A stretch of DNA of 39,504 bases from a virus: the IMG/VR virus record IMGVR_UViG_3300009001_000023, positions 1-39,504 of that record; one strand, 5' to 3'. The position numbers and the translations under genes were made by a program. This document shows, piece after piece, positions 31,306 to 37,691 of this stretch. Under the pieces are notes generated by a model. That model was not told the origin of the DNA and did not search any database. It saw only the letters and a program-made list of their open reading frames with translations. Position 1 is the first letter of the stretch. Each line of letters begins with the position of its first letter.

Positions 31306-31326
31306 TTTTTCGGGCTCCCATTCCGC
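31306..31326 (-). repeat. Start-associated element, orphan copy 5
   Basis: Minus strand GCGGAATGGGAGCCCG followed by AAAAATC; no start codon follows. It directly abuts the stop of the rightward gene and lies 24-44 bp upstream of the next TATAAT. Confidence 0.7.
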
Positions 31327-31349
31327 TAAAAGCCTTATTCGAGGCGGAC

Positions 31350-31355
31350 TATAAT
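31350..31355 (+). promoter_or_regulatory. TATAAT -10 box, leaderless spacing
   Basis: Perfect -10 ending 6 nt before ATG 31362. A GGAG overlaps the gap but would be too close to the start to be the main signal. No -35 is visible. Confidence 0.6.
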
Positions 31356-31361
31356 GGAGTG

Positions 31362-31862
31362 ATGGATACCGAGGATATTCGGATTGTCCCCCAGAGGTTT
31401 GAGGACTTCATGTGGGGATTTTCCATAATGGGCCGAAAGCCGAAGTCTGCCTTTGAGTGGGCTCAATCCTCGGTAGCAATAACTAAATATGTAATGGACC
31501 ATATGGAGCCCTTGTTCCAAAGGCCAGTTTTCTTTGCTTTGCTCGATGACCCCTTAAATACTCAAAAACAAGCGGAAGTTGAGATTCCGCTTATTCGCAA
31601 AGAACCTGAAAAAGTTACAAAAGACTCGTTCGGGCTCTTTTCACTGGGTGGGGGTGTATTGCACGTTGAGCAACACGCAACAGTTGCTGCCATTCTGATT
31701 CCCGGGGCTCCTCAGATTGGGATAGGCCACTCAGGGTCTGTTGTGCACGTTAGTCCTGACGGGGAAATCTACAAGATGATTTCAGACGAAAATTTGAGTC
31801 TTACCGTTGACCCAGATATCGCCGTGCTATCAACAGTGCTACTGGATGACACTTTTTCCTAA
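31362..31862 (+). CDS. Hypothetical protein
   Basis: 166 residues from ATG 31362 (a GTG one codon earlier is less likely given the spacing rule). It is a mixed alpha/beta globular protein without recognised motifs. Notable segments are FEDFMWGFSIMGRKPKSAFE, a Gly-rich turn (LFSLGGGVLHVEQHATVAA) and PGAPQIGIGHSGSVVHVSPD. No membrane segments. Family not recognised. It is followed by the pyruvyltransferase-like gene with its own leaderless start. Confidence 0.6.
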   Translation: MDTEDIRIVPQRFEDFMWGFSIMGRKPKSAFEWAQSSVAITKYVMDHMEPLFQRPVFFALLDDPLNTQKQAEVEIPLIRKEPEKVTKDSFGLFSLGGGVLHVEQHATVAAILIPGAPQIGIGHSGSVVHVSPDGEIYKMISDENLSLTVDPDIAVLSTVLLDDTFS

Positions 31863-31892
31863 TCCTTCCCCCAGCAGCCAAAACAGAAACGG

Positions 31893-31898
31893 TAATCT
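31893..31898 (+). promoter_or_regulatory. TAATCT -10 box, leaderless spacing
   Basis: Ends 6 nt before GTG 31905. No Shine-Dalgarno is present. Confidence 0.5.
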
Positions 31899-31904
31899 AA
31901 GTCA

Positions 31905-32636
31905 GTGATTCACGAATGGAAGATGGACGGGGTTACCCGTAATTTCGGAGACGCCCTCTATGAAGTCCTACTTCCAGAGGGGGTCTATAAAGACTTTGCC
32001 GAAGACACGGAGCACCTGTATTTCCCCATCGGTAGCGTGATTTCTACAAGGCACATCATCGCTGCTCTCGCTCAAGACCTGACTCCGGTGTTCATCAACT
32101 GTGGTTGGCGTGGCGAGATGATTCAGCCGGACCTCATCCAACAAAGCAAATTTATTGGTTGTCGGGGGCCTTACACGCAGAAAGAGCTCGCTCGACACGG
32201 AGTCGAAGTTGAGGTGACGCACGACCCGGCGTACCAACTTCCCGAGTTTGTTCCGAAGGGTGCCCCGAACGCCCTTGCCATCGTGGTCCGTCACATCTCA
32301 GACCCGTCGGACTACAACCAGCAATCAATCTTTGAACTCAAAGCAGACGCTGTTTTCTCACCTGTAGTCGAGACAAAAGAAGACATTATTGAGTTTGTCC
32401 AGAAGATTTCCGGCGCTCGCTTTGTATTGGCAGGCTCAATGCACGCTGCGATTGTGGCGCACGCCTATGGGGTGCCTTTTGCCCCTCTCAGGGCAGATGA
32501 CGACTACATCGACTGTATGCCGAAGTGGTTTGATTGGATGGCTGCAGAGGGTCTAGGAAAGCCAAAATTCTGTAAGGATGTAGTCGAAGGCCGAGAATGG
32601 TATCGGTCCCTCTCGAAGGAGACGAACGATGAGTGA
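31905..32636 (+). CDS. Polysaccharide pyruvyltransferase-like protein
   Basis: 243 residues from GTG 31905. It has the order of the CsaB/WcaK/ExoV pyruvyltransferase family: an N-terminal NFGDALYEVL (13-22), the central GCRGPYTQKELARHG (85-99), a DPAYQLPEF segment, and a C-terminal AGSMHAAIVAHAYGVPFAPL (about 174-193), in which S-x-H-x-x-x-x-x-x-x-x-G-V-P is the family signature. These enzymes transfer a pyruvyl ketal from phosphoenolpyruvate to cell-surface sugars. In a phage it could alter the host wall polymer and so block re-adsorption, but other uses of this glycosyltransferase-like fold are possible. It ends overlapping the next ORF by 8 bp (ATGAGTGA). Confidence 0.8.
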   Translation: MIHEWKMDGVTRNFGDALYEVLLPEGVYKDFAEDTEHLYFPIGSVISTRHIIAALAQDLTPVFINCGWRGEMIQPDLIQQSKFIGCRGPYTQKELARHGVEVEVTHDPAYQLPEFVPKGAPNALAIVVRHISDPSDYNQQSIFELKADAVFSPVVETKEDIIEFVQKISGARFVLAGSMHAAIVAHAYGVPFAPLRADDDYIDCMPKWFDWMAAEGLGKPKFCKDVVEGREWYRSLSKETNDE

Positions 32637-32868
32637 TTTAGACGAACGACCGCTGTGGACCGGTCAAATTATGGGGAAGTACAACATTGTGGTGCTGCCC
32701 ATTGGAGAGGCCGTGTTTACGGCAAATCTGATGATTTACAACCTAGATGACGAAGTTGTCTATCAAAAAGAGGTTCCAGCTAACCGAAACCTGCCCGAAG
32801 GAGCAAGTCAGAGGGAGTACGCCCAGTGGCAGAAGGTTGTCACCGACTGGGTGCTGAACAAGTCGTAA
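32629..32868 (+). CDS. Small hypothetical protein
   Basis: 79 residues, ATG within the end of the pyruvyltransferase gene, with GGAG in front, so coupled to it. The sequence is beta-rich (GKYNIVVLPIGEAVFTANLM) followed by a helix with Trp (YAQWQKVVTDWVLNKS). Its stop abuts the stop of the opposite-strand gene (TAATTA). No function recognised. Confidence 0.65.
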   Translation: MSDLDERPLWTGQIMGKYNIVVLPIGEAVFTANLMIYNLDDEVVYQKEVPANRNLPEGASQREYAQWQKVVTDWVLNKS

Positions 32869-33060
32869 TTATCGCCATCTGCCGAAGATGGCTCGCATGG
32901 CTTCCTTCGGGGACATCTTGTGTCTCCTGCCGTACCGCTCTTCTTGGTAGGCAAGCTCCTTGAGGATGCGTCTGCGCTCATCCCACTTGCCCCTCTGATA
33001 CGCACGCTCCAACTTCTCTTGGTTGGACATCATCGTTGAGAACTCCCTGTCAAAATCCAT
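32869..33060 (-). CDS. Small basic helical protein
   Basis: 63 residues, starts MDFDREFSTMMSNQEKLERA behind start-associated element 6, which abuts the stop of the gene upstream. It is highly charged and helical (KWDERRRILKELAYQEERYG), and ends KEAMRAIFGRWR. Probably a small nucleic-acid or protein-binding factor; no family recognised. Confidence 0.7.
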   Translation of the reverse strand: MDFDREFSTMMSNQEKLERAYQRGKWDERRRILKELAYQEERYGRRHKMSPKEAMRAIFGRWR

Positions 33061-33085
33061 TTTTCCGGGCTCCCACTCCGTTCTA
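33061..33085 (-). repeat. Start-associated element, copy 6
   Basis: Minus strand TAGAACGGAGTGGGAGCCCG, then GAAAAATGGATTTT. It begins with the upstream stop (TAG) and ends at the ATG. Confidence 0.8.
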
Positions 33086-33340
33086 AGACGAAGGCTCCGT
33101 GGGCATGGGGTTGTGGGGGAAGTTGGTCAGGTCGTCGGCAACTAGTTGGGTGAGGATGCCAAGGGGAACCTTGTCACCTGCTCGGTCGTGTGCTGCGATG
33201 TGGTCCAGCATCTCCTGCGTGGACTCTGGGTGGAACACGGTTTCGATAAGGTCACCAAACTTGCACATGTAGCAACCAAGCTTGCCCTGCGTGTTGCGCA
33301 TGACGTATACGTCATATTCCGGCATCTTCGAGTAAATCAC
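33083..33340 (-). CDS. Small hypothetical protein
   Basis: 85 residues from GTG 33340, chosen because GGAGG lies 5 nt upstream. An in-frame GTG at 33379 exists but has its AGGAG only 2 nt away. The two starts are linked by an in-frame 13-bp duplication (33329-33341 and 33368-33380), so the longer form would repeat the residues VIYS. The protein (YDVYVMRNTQGKLGCYMCKF, with CxxC, then HPESTQEMLDHIAAHDRAGD) has a possible zinc-binding set of Cys and His. It is the first gene of a leftward pair. Function unknown. Confidence 0.6.
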   Translation of the reverse strand: MIYSKMPEYDVYVMRNTQGKLGCYMCKFGDLIETVFHPESTQEMLDHIAAHDRAGDKVPLGILTQLVADDLTNFPHNPMPTEPSS

Positions 33341-33410
33341 TAGGTCCTCCGTCTCTTTTGCCAGCAGCGAGTAAATCACTGCTCCTCATACTAGGCATTC
33401 TCTTGCGTAT

Positions 33411-33416
33411 TAGCCT
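33411..33416 (+). promoter_or_regulatory. TAGCCT -10 box, near-leaderless spacing
   Basis: Ends 5 nt before ATG 33422, in the short divergent gap 33341-33421. This is the weakest member of the series. Confidence 0.35.
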
Positions 33417-33421
33417 AGGTT

Positions 33422-33718
33422 ATGCGTAATATTGATTCTATGACGGATGACGTAAAAAAGCTAGGAGTCAAGTTCGCTCTTGAGGACCCCCAGTGGGGTG
33501 TCGAGCTACAGCAGGGCCTTGAGGAATACATGATGACTCTTTACGAGTCAATAGACGCTGACCTAGATAGCCCCGAGGCAGACGTTGAGACAGAAAGTGG
33601 TCAGCCGTTCTGCGCCTGCAACGTGTGTGAGGGAAGGGAGATTCTTTCCTACGTTGTCCCTAGGGCCATCGTTGGATACCTAGAGGGCAAGGTCACTCTT
33701 GATGGATACCCCGACTAG
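33422..33718 (+). CDS. Small hypothetical protein with CxCxxC
   Basis: 98 residues, acidic helical first half (WGVELQQGLEEYMMTLYESI) and a CACNVCEGRE segment (about residues 63-73) that could bind a metal. A later ATG is also possible (MTDDVKKLG). The end overlaps the opposite-strand gene by 4 bp. No family recognised. Confidence 0.6.
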   Translation: MRNIDSMTDDVKKLGVKFALEDPQWGVELQQGLEEYMMTLYESIDADLDSPEADVETESGQPFCACNVCEGREILSYVVPRAIVGYLEGKVTLDGYPD

Positions 33719-34083
33719 TCGTCATCCATATTTCTTCTAACAACCAAAGACTGCAAGAAGTTGAGATGTTCCTCGGTGAGGTCTCCTTCGTAGTTCTTTA
33801 GATTGCTGTAGTTGTCCGGTGTGATAGTGACCGTCATGTCTTCATCTGTGAAGTTGAGACTGATGAGGCCAAGCTGCCATAGCTCGTTAGCGGTGTTGTT
33901 CACTTCTGACTGATGCATGGCATACAGCTCTGGAAAGACATCCTTGCACTTCTCGGTGAATCGAAAAACCGGGTCTCCCTGATGGTCATAGCCCATAATT
34001 TCGAGGGCTCCGGTATTAATCAGAATCTCGAATATCTCTTCTGAGCGCCCGTCGTCGTCAAAGTCATCCGGCTCGAAATCCAC
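33715..34083 (-). CDS. Acidic hypothetical protein
   Basis: 122 residues from GTG 34083, fixed by start-associated element 7 directly upstream (VDFEPDD). A longer upstream reading belongs to the preceding gene in another frame. The sequence (EEIFEILINTGALEIMGYDH, then DPVFRFTEKCKDVFPEL, then LWQLGLISLNFTDEDMTVTI) looks like a winged-helix-type small domain and resembles unnamed proteins in aquatic phages. Function unknown. Confidence 0.65.
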   Translation of the reverse strand: MDFEPDDFDDDGRSEEIFEILINTGALEIMGYDHQGDPVFRFTEKCKDVFPELYAMHQSEVNNTANELWQLGLISLNFTDEDMTVTITPDNYSNLKNYEGDLTEEHLNFLQSLVVRRNMDDD

Positions 34084-34102
34084 TTTTTCGGGCTCCCACT
34101 CA
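34084..34102 (-). repeat. Start-associated element, copy 7
   Basis: Minus strand TGAGTGGGAGCCCG, then AAAAAGTGGATTTC. It begins at the stop of the upstream gene (TGA) and ends at the GTG start. Confidence 0.8.
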
Positions 34103-34366
34103 GTCATCATCCTCATCGTCGTCGCCGTCATCTGCGGTGAAGACAATGGTTTCGGCGTTGGCTTGGTCAATCAACATGGCGACTAAACGTAGAGCTTGAT
34201 GTTCGAGGAAGCCAGCTCGCATGAAAGAAAGGAACAACTCGTGCATCTGCACGGCGTCCTCATCCATCGGACTTGCGCCTAAGGCATCTTCAAAAGCCTG
34301 TTCGTCAAACTCAAGTTTGTCTGACTTCGAGGACTCTTGTTCTTCCTCGCTAGCTTCTTCATTCAT
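34100..34366 (-). CDS. Acidic hypothetical protein
   Basis: 88 residues. The central part (MHELFLSFMRAGFLEHQALR, then LVAMLIDQANAE) is a helix pair; both ends are Asp/Glu-rich, ending DDDEDDD. There is no Shine-Dalgarno and a TAGACT box ends 6 nt before the ATG. First gene of a two-gene leftward unit, in tandem with the acidic 122-residue gene. Possibly a DNA-mimic or protein partner; this is only a guess from its charge. Confidence 0.65.
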   Translation of the reverse strand: MNEEASEEEQESSKSDKLEFDEQAFEDALGASPMDEDAVQMHELFLSFMRAGFLEHQALRLVAMLIDQANAETIVFTADDGDDDEDDD

Positions 34367-34372
34367 AGGAAA

Positions 34373-34378
34373 AGTCTA
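34373..34378 (-). promoter_or_regulatory. TAGACT -10 box, leaderless spacing
   Basis: Ends 6 nt before ATG 34366. The same hexamer at the same distance serves the gene starting at 36713. Confidence 0.55.
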
Positions 34379-34395
34379 GATGGTGGCAGCAGGTT

Positions 34396-35631
34396 CTATA
34401 GAAGGTCGGTCCAACTCAAAGAACCGATTCCCGACTGCGTTCCCCCTAATGAGCGCAGTGCGAGGGTCAAAGTGTCGCTCACAGGAGTGCTCGAATTAGT
34501 GCGCCCAAGTTGCAAATCGAAGCGAGCGAGGTTGCCGTTTCCAACGTCGATAGATGCAGAAGCTTGGTTGGAAGAGTTGATGAATCCTTCAGCAACAACA
34601 GTTCCACCTGTCATGGCGGTAGCAGAGATGTTGTATTGGATATTGCCCGTGGAGGGAGCATGGGTTACCCAAGTGCCTTCCGTAAGGGTTGCGTTGCGAA
34701 TAAGAGCCCACTGGTAGTTGCCCTGAGCGACAGGGAGAATCTCAGCGGAGGAGGGGAGGATGATGGAGTCCGTTCGACCCTCTGTCATCCGAATTGAAAC
34801 TAGGGGGTAGAAATCAGAGCCGACGTTTACCGTTGCTGTTCGAGCAGCGGTCCACGACTCGGTGATGCGCTCGTAGCCACCATTGACAATGACCGAGGCA
34901 CAAATCTGCCCGAGGGACGAAGCGCTCTCAGTCGCAACAAGGTTTTCAATCTCGTAGCGAATCGGAAGAGAAGCAGTTGTGATGTAGGTGGAAGTGATGT
35001 GGTTTGCGTGGTTGAACTGGTGCGCCATGATGAAGTTTCCGTCGATGGCAAACCCAAGACGTACAGAACCAGCACCTAGCCACTCGTACTCGGAGAAGAA
35101 GATTTGGGTCTTGGAAAGGTCAAGAACTACGTCACTTGGACCGTTGCCGTCGAGGGTGTCCATGTTCCATTCGGACTGGGGGACACGAATCTCCACGACT
35201 GAACCGCTGACATAACTTCTGGACACGAGGTAGACATCGGTTCCGCTTCGCTCAAGGAAGTAGCCGTTCTGCCGTGAGAAGTACCCCGCTCTGTGGCGGA
35301 GCCCCGCCTTAGCAGGACCAAACACGAAGGTCTGCATGACCTGCAGAGACTTACCGGGTTGGTAGAGAAAGACTCTCTTGGACTCCCGGGTCATCTTGTC
35401 GCCAGCGTTGGCACCGACGGTGAGGGTGTCCATGCTCGCATTGGGGAGGTAGACAGATGAAGCAGTTCCTGTGGTCTCGTCTGACCAGTCACCTGCCACC
35501 TTGTATCGGTGTTGAGAATCGAAGATGGTGTAGGGCTCAGCGATTTTGACCCGACCGAACATGTCAGTGCGAAACAGGTTCGCTTGGTCCCGAGATGGTT
35601 TCGAGACATTGTTCCTAGGGTTGTCGGTCAT
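34396..35631 (-). CDS. Virion structural protein
   Basis: 411 residues from ATG 35631; the region before it in frame is a spurious extension with no start signal. The order VFLYQPGKSLQVMQTFVFGP, HRAGYFSRQNGYFLERSGTD, WNMDTLDGNGPSDVVLDLSK, EYEWLGAGSVRLGFAIDG and HQFNHANHITSTYITTASLP, LPIRYEIENL matches a conserved virion structural protein I recognise from cyanophages and pelagiphages, probably a concanavalin-like beta-sandwich. The remaining C-terminal 170 residues (VSIRMTEGRTDSIILPSSA) are another beta domain. It lies alone, far from the fibre cluster. A leaderless-type -10 precedes it, so it may be expressed apart from the other structural genes. Confidence 0.75.
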   Translation of the reverse strand: MTDNPRNNVSKPSRDQANLFRTDMFGRVKIAEPYTIFDSQHRYKVAGDWSDETTGTASSVYLPNASMDTLTVGANAGDKMTRESKRVFLYQPGKSLQVMQTFVFGPAKAGLRHRAGYFSRQNGYFLERSGTDVYLVSRSYVSGSVVEIRVPQSEWNMDTLDGNGPSDVVLDLSKTQIFFSEYEWLGAGSVRLGFAIDGNFIMAHQFNHANHITSTYITTASLPIRYEIENLVATESASSLGQICASVIVNGGYERITESWTAARTATVNVGSDFYPLVSIRMTEGRTDSIILPSSAEILPVAQGNYQWALIRNATLTEGTWVTHAPSTGNIQYNISATAMTGGTVVAEGFINSSNQASASIDVGNGNLARFDLQLGRTNSSTPVSDTLTLALRSLGGTQSGIGSLSWTDLL

Positions 35632-35637
35632 GCTATA

Positions 35638-35643
35638 AGTGTA
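35638..35643 (-). promoter_or_regulatory. TACACT -10 box, leaderless spacing
   Basis: Ends 6 nt before ATG 35631. It lies only 15 bp from the start of the divergent promoter at 35659. Confidence 0.5.
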
Positions 35644-35658
35644 TCTCAGAAGCTCGAT

Positions 35659-35687
35659 TTGACTTCTATAACAAACGGAGGTATGAT
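35659..35687 (+). promoter_or_regulatory. Promoter TTGACT-N17-TATGAT, leaderless spacing
   Basis: The best sigma-70-type promoter of the series. The -10 (35682-35687) ends 6 nt before ATG 35694. A GGAGG lies inside the promoter and would not be transcribed. Confidence 0.7.
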
Positions 35688-35693
35688 ACCGCC

Positions 35694-36014
35694 ATGCCAC
35701 GACGAAGAAAATCAAACAAACCACAGGAACCCCGGCCCAACGACAACTGGGTAGTCAGCGAAGACTACGAGGCCAACGGTCGAAAGATTCAGCGTGATAC
35801 TGAATTGAGTATCACCGGAGAGTCAGGCAGGTTCCGATTTATGAGACATGTTCTGAATCCCGATAGTGCCACGGAATGGATTGATGTCATCGGTGGTCCC
35901 AAGGGGTACAAGCAAGTCAGGTCCTTCCGTCCAGACCGAATCAAGCGGGTTCACTGGAAGAACAAGACCGGTGAGAACCTTGCAGCAGAACGGAAGAATG
36001 CCGCTTCTAAATAG
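35694..36014 (+). CDS. Conserved small actinophage-type protein
   Basis: 106 residues. Basic N-terminus (MPRRRKSNKPQEPRPND), then a beta-rich domain (RDTELSITGESGRFRFMRHV) and a conserved block (WIDVIGGPKGYKQVRSFRPD, then RIKRVHWKNK). This pattern, with RFRF and RSFRPxR, is frequent in small actinophage proteins of unknown function. It is probably nucleic-acid binding from the charge. It is followed by a second rightward gene 16 bp later, which has its own leaderless start. Confidence 0.7.
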   Translation: MPRRRKSNKPQEPRPNDNWVVSEDYEANGRKIQRDTELSITGESGRFRFMRHVLNPDSATEWIDVIGGPKGYKQVRSFRPDRIKRVHWKNKTGENLAAERKNAASK

Positions 36015-36018
36015 GATG

Positions 36019-36024
36019 TAGAAT
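36019..36024 (+). promoter_or_regulatory. TAGAAT -10 box, leaderless spacing
   Basis: Ends 6 nt before ATG 36031, preceded by TG. No Shine-Dalgarno is present. Confidence 0.55.
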
Positions 36025-36030
36025 AGAACC

Positions 36031-36468
36031 ATGAAATGTCTTTGTGGTTACTCTCAGATGCCGAACAACACCGCTGTTTTGGCTCGGCACATGCAGGATT
36101 GCATGACATCCGGACCGCTCAAGGGGCTCGTACCAGACCCCTGTGTCGTCTGGCGTGATGGGGAATTTCACGTTGTAAAACAGCCCGAAGAGGGCGAGCA
36201 CCCCATTGAAATGCAAATCGTCAGGCCACAACCTCACGTTGTTGCTGTAGAAAAGAAGGTCTACGCCGAAGCTTTGAAGTTTATGACTGTTGAAGAGGCA
36301 GCAGAGACACCAGAAGAATTCGAGCAGATTCTTGAAGAGGTTGCTGAGGGTGGAGAACTTCCCCTGCAGGAAGCTATTGAAACGCTAGAGGAAGCTCAGG
36401 CTGAGGCTGAAAAAGAAGAGCCAAAGCCTGCTCCAAAGAAGAGGGCACCTAAGAAGAAGACTTCTTAA
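36031..36468 (+). CDS. Zinc-finger-like protein with acidic and basic tail
   Basis: 145 residues. Residues 3-24 read CLCGYSQMPNNTAVLARHMQ then DC, a C-x-C...H-x4-C arrangement typical of a small zinc finger. A beta region follows (VVWRDGEFHVVKQ). The second half is Glu/Ala-rich helix, ending with a Lys/Pro/Ala tail (PKPAPKKRAPKKKTS) similar to histone-like tails. Probably DNA binding. The 3' end overlaps the convergent gene by 4 bp. Confidence 0.65.
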   Translation: MKCLCGYSQMPNNTAVLARHMQDCMTSGPLKGLVPDPCVVWRDGEFHVVKQPEEGEHPIEMQIVRPQPHVVAVEKKVYAEALKFMTVEEAAETPEEFEQILEEVAEGGELPLQEAIETLEEAQAEAEKEEPKPAPKKRAPKKKTS

Positions 36469-36713
36469 CTTTTGTGGAGTAGCTCGGACTCGTCAATGAT
36501 GTCTTCGGCTACTTCGAACAACTTCTCTTCGTGAGAGTTGTAATGGTGGTAGCAGAGATATAGCTCTCCGCCGCCTTTGAGAATAACTTTGTAATAAGAC
36601 TGAGAACCGCACTGGTCGCAGCGTTCGGGAATTGTTACGTACTCAAGTTCTTCGTTGACTTCTTCTGGTTCTGCCTCTGTTTGGGCAGACGGATGCATCG
36701 CCTCTGCTGACAT
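36465..36713 (-). CDS. Actinobacterial-type zinc-ribbon protein
   Basis: 82 residues. The N-terminus is acidic and disordered, and the core reads RCDQCGSQSYYKVILKGGGE, then LYLCYHHYNSHEEKL. CxxC followed by a Gly-Gly-Glu-Leu strand and CxHH is the pattern of a small zinc-ribbon family widespread in actinobacteria and their phages (annotated there as DUF7455, from memory). It is the best single pointer to an actinobacterial host. TAGACT ends 6 nt before the ATG, so the mRNA is probably leaderless. Confidence 0.75.
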   Translation of the reverse strand: MSAEAMHPSAQTEAEPEEVNEELEYVTIPERCDQCGSQSYYKVILKGGGELYLCYHHYNSHEEKLFEVAEDIIDESELLHKS

Positions 36714-36719
36714 AAAAGA

Positions 36720-36725
36720 AGTCTA
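36720..36725 (-). promoter_or_regulatory. TAGACT -10 box, leaderless spacing
   Basis: Ends 6 nt before ATG 36713 and overlaps the 3' end of the GH130-like gene. Confidence 0.55.
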
Positions 36726-37691
36726 GTATTCGACCGTCTTGAGTGACTTGAGCACCGTGTCCATCGGGATGCGAGCCACATGGCAAGAGACATCGTTCTT
36801 CCCGAAGGAGATGAGGAAGTCCTTCTTCTGAGCGACCAGTCCGCAGGCAAACTCGATGCCGGGGGAGTGAAACTTGAAGCCCTCAGACATGGACATGATG
36901 TAGCCCTCGTTGTTGAATCTAACGAAGTAATGAACGTAATCACGAGTAGTTGTCGAGATAGTGCCAAAACTTTCGGCTACATATCTATTGTCTGTCTTGG
37001 TGAAGGTTCGATGCATGACACCAAGGTAAGTCTCGTCTCCTAGGGAATGAAGATTGGTGTTGCCTCGGAGCATGGCTGTCTCGGGGGCGTCGGTCATCCA
37101 TCCATAAAGTGTTCCGTCTTTGACCACCTGATTGGGCCCATAGATGAAGTCAAAGTTGTCATTGGTCTCGTAAGGGAGCATCCAGTTCTTTTCGGGGACG
37201 AGAGCGTCAAGACCGGGAAATAGTTCGAAGTCAACAACCTTTGTGCACTTTGAGTCAAGCTTTGCGATAGCCATGCGAGCCCTTTCGACTTGGTTCTTTT
37301 CTAGAACAACACAAGTGAAATGCCAAGCTCCGTCTCGGTAGAAGAGACGAGCATCCTCTACACCACGTTTGAAGTCGTACTCTTCTACTTCAGAGAAGTC
37401 AATCTCACGAAGCTTCTTGGGCTTAAAGTCGTTATCTAGTTCTGAGAAGTAGAGCTTGCTCTGGAAGTCGGTGGCACCGTTTACGATGCGATACAAACCT
37501 CGGGAGTCGTAGATGAAGTTGCTAGAACGGAACGTGGCGACGTAGCCCTTCTTGGGCCAATAGCCGATGGACATGTTGAAGCATGACCAATGCTTGTCTG
37601 TCTCATAGACAACTTCGTCTTTGATAAATCTGCGAACGTCAACAACAGACCCGCCGAGTTGGCGAATTGTTGGGTACTCTTCCGGGTTCAT
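36723..37691 (-). CDS. GH130-like five-bladed propeller enzyme
   Basis: 322 residues, ATG with GAGG 5 nt upstream. The sequence follows the order of GH130/GH43-type glycoside phosphorylase folds: FNMSIGYWPKKGYVATFRSS (38-57), GVEDARLFYRDGAWHFT (110-126, with the E-D-x-R motif carrying the acidic residue), PEKNWMLPYE (166-175), YGPNQVV, MLRGNTN (207-213) and VMHRTF (225-230). In GH130 enzymes phosphate and mannosyl-containing substrates bind here. The match is in the layout only, and substrate or activity is not established. With the cytidylyltransferase and pyruvyltransferase-like genes it may form a glycan-directed accessory set. Confidence 0.7.
   Translation of the reverse strand: MNPEEYPTIRQLGGSVVDVRRFIKDEVVYETDKHWSCFNMSIGYWPKKGYVATFRSSNFIYDSRGLYRIVNGATDFQSKLYFSELDNDFKPKKLREIDFSEVEEYDFKRGVEDARLFYRDGAWHFTCVVLEKNQVERARMAIAKLDSKCTKVVDFELFPGLDALVPEKNWMLPYETNDNFDFIYGPNQVVKDGTLYGWMTDAPETAMLRGNTNLHSLGDETYLGVMHRTFTKTDNRYVAESFGTISTTTRDYVHYFVRFNNEGYIMSMSEGFKFHSPGIEFACGLVAQKKDFLISFGKNDVSCHVARIPMDTVLKSLKTVEY

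Noticed and set aside
34396-35724. N-terminal extension of the 411-residue structural protein up to 35724.
   Set aside because: The extra residues run through the divergent promoter and lack a ribosome site. ATG 35631 has a -10 at leaderless spacing and the conserved domain starts after it.
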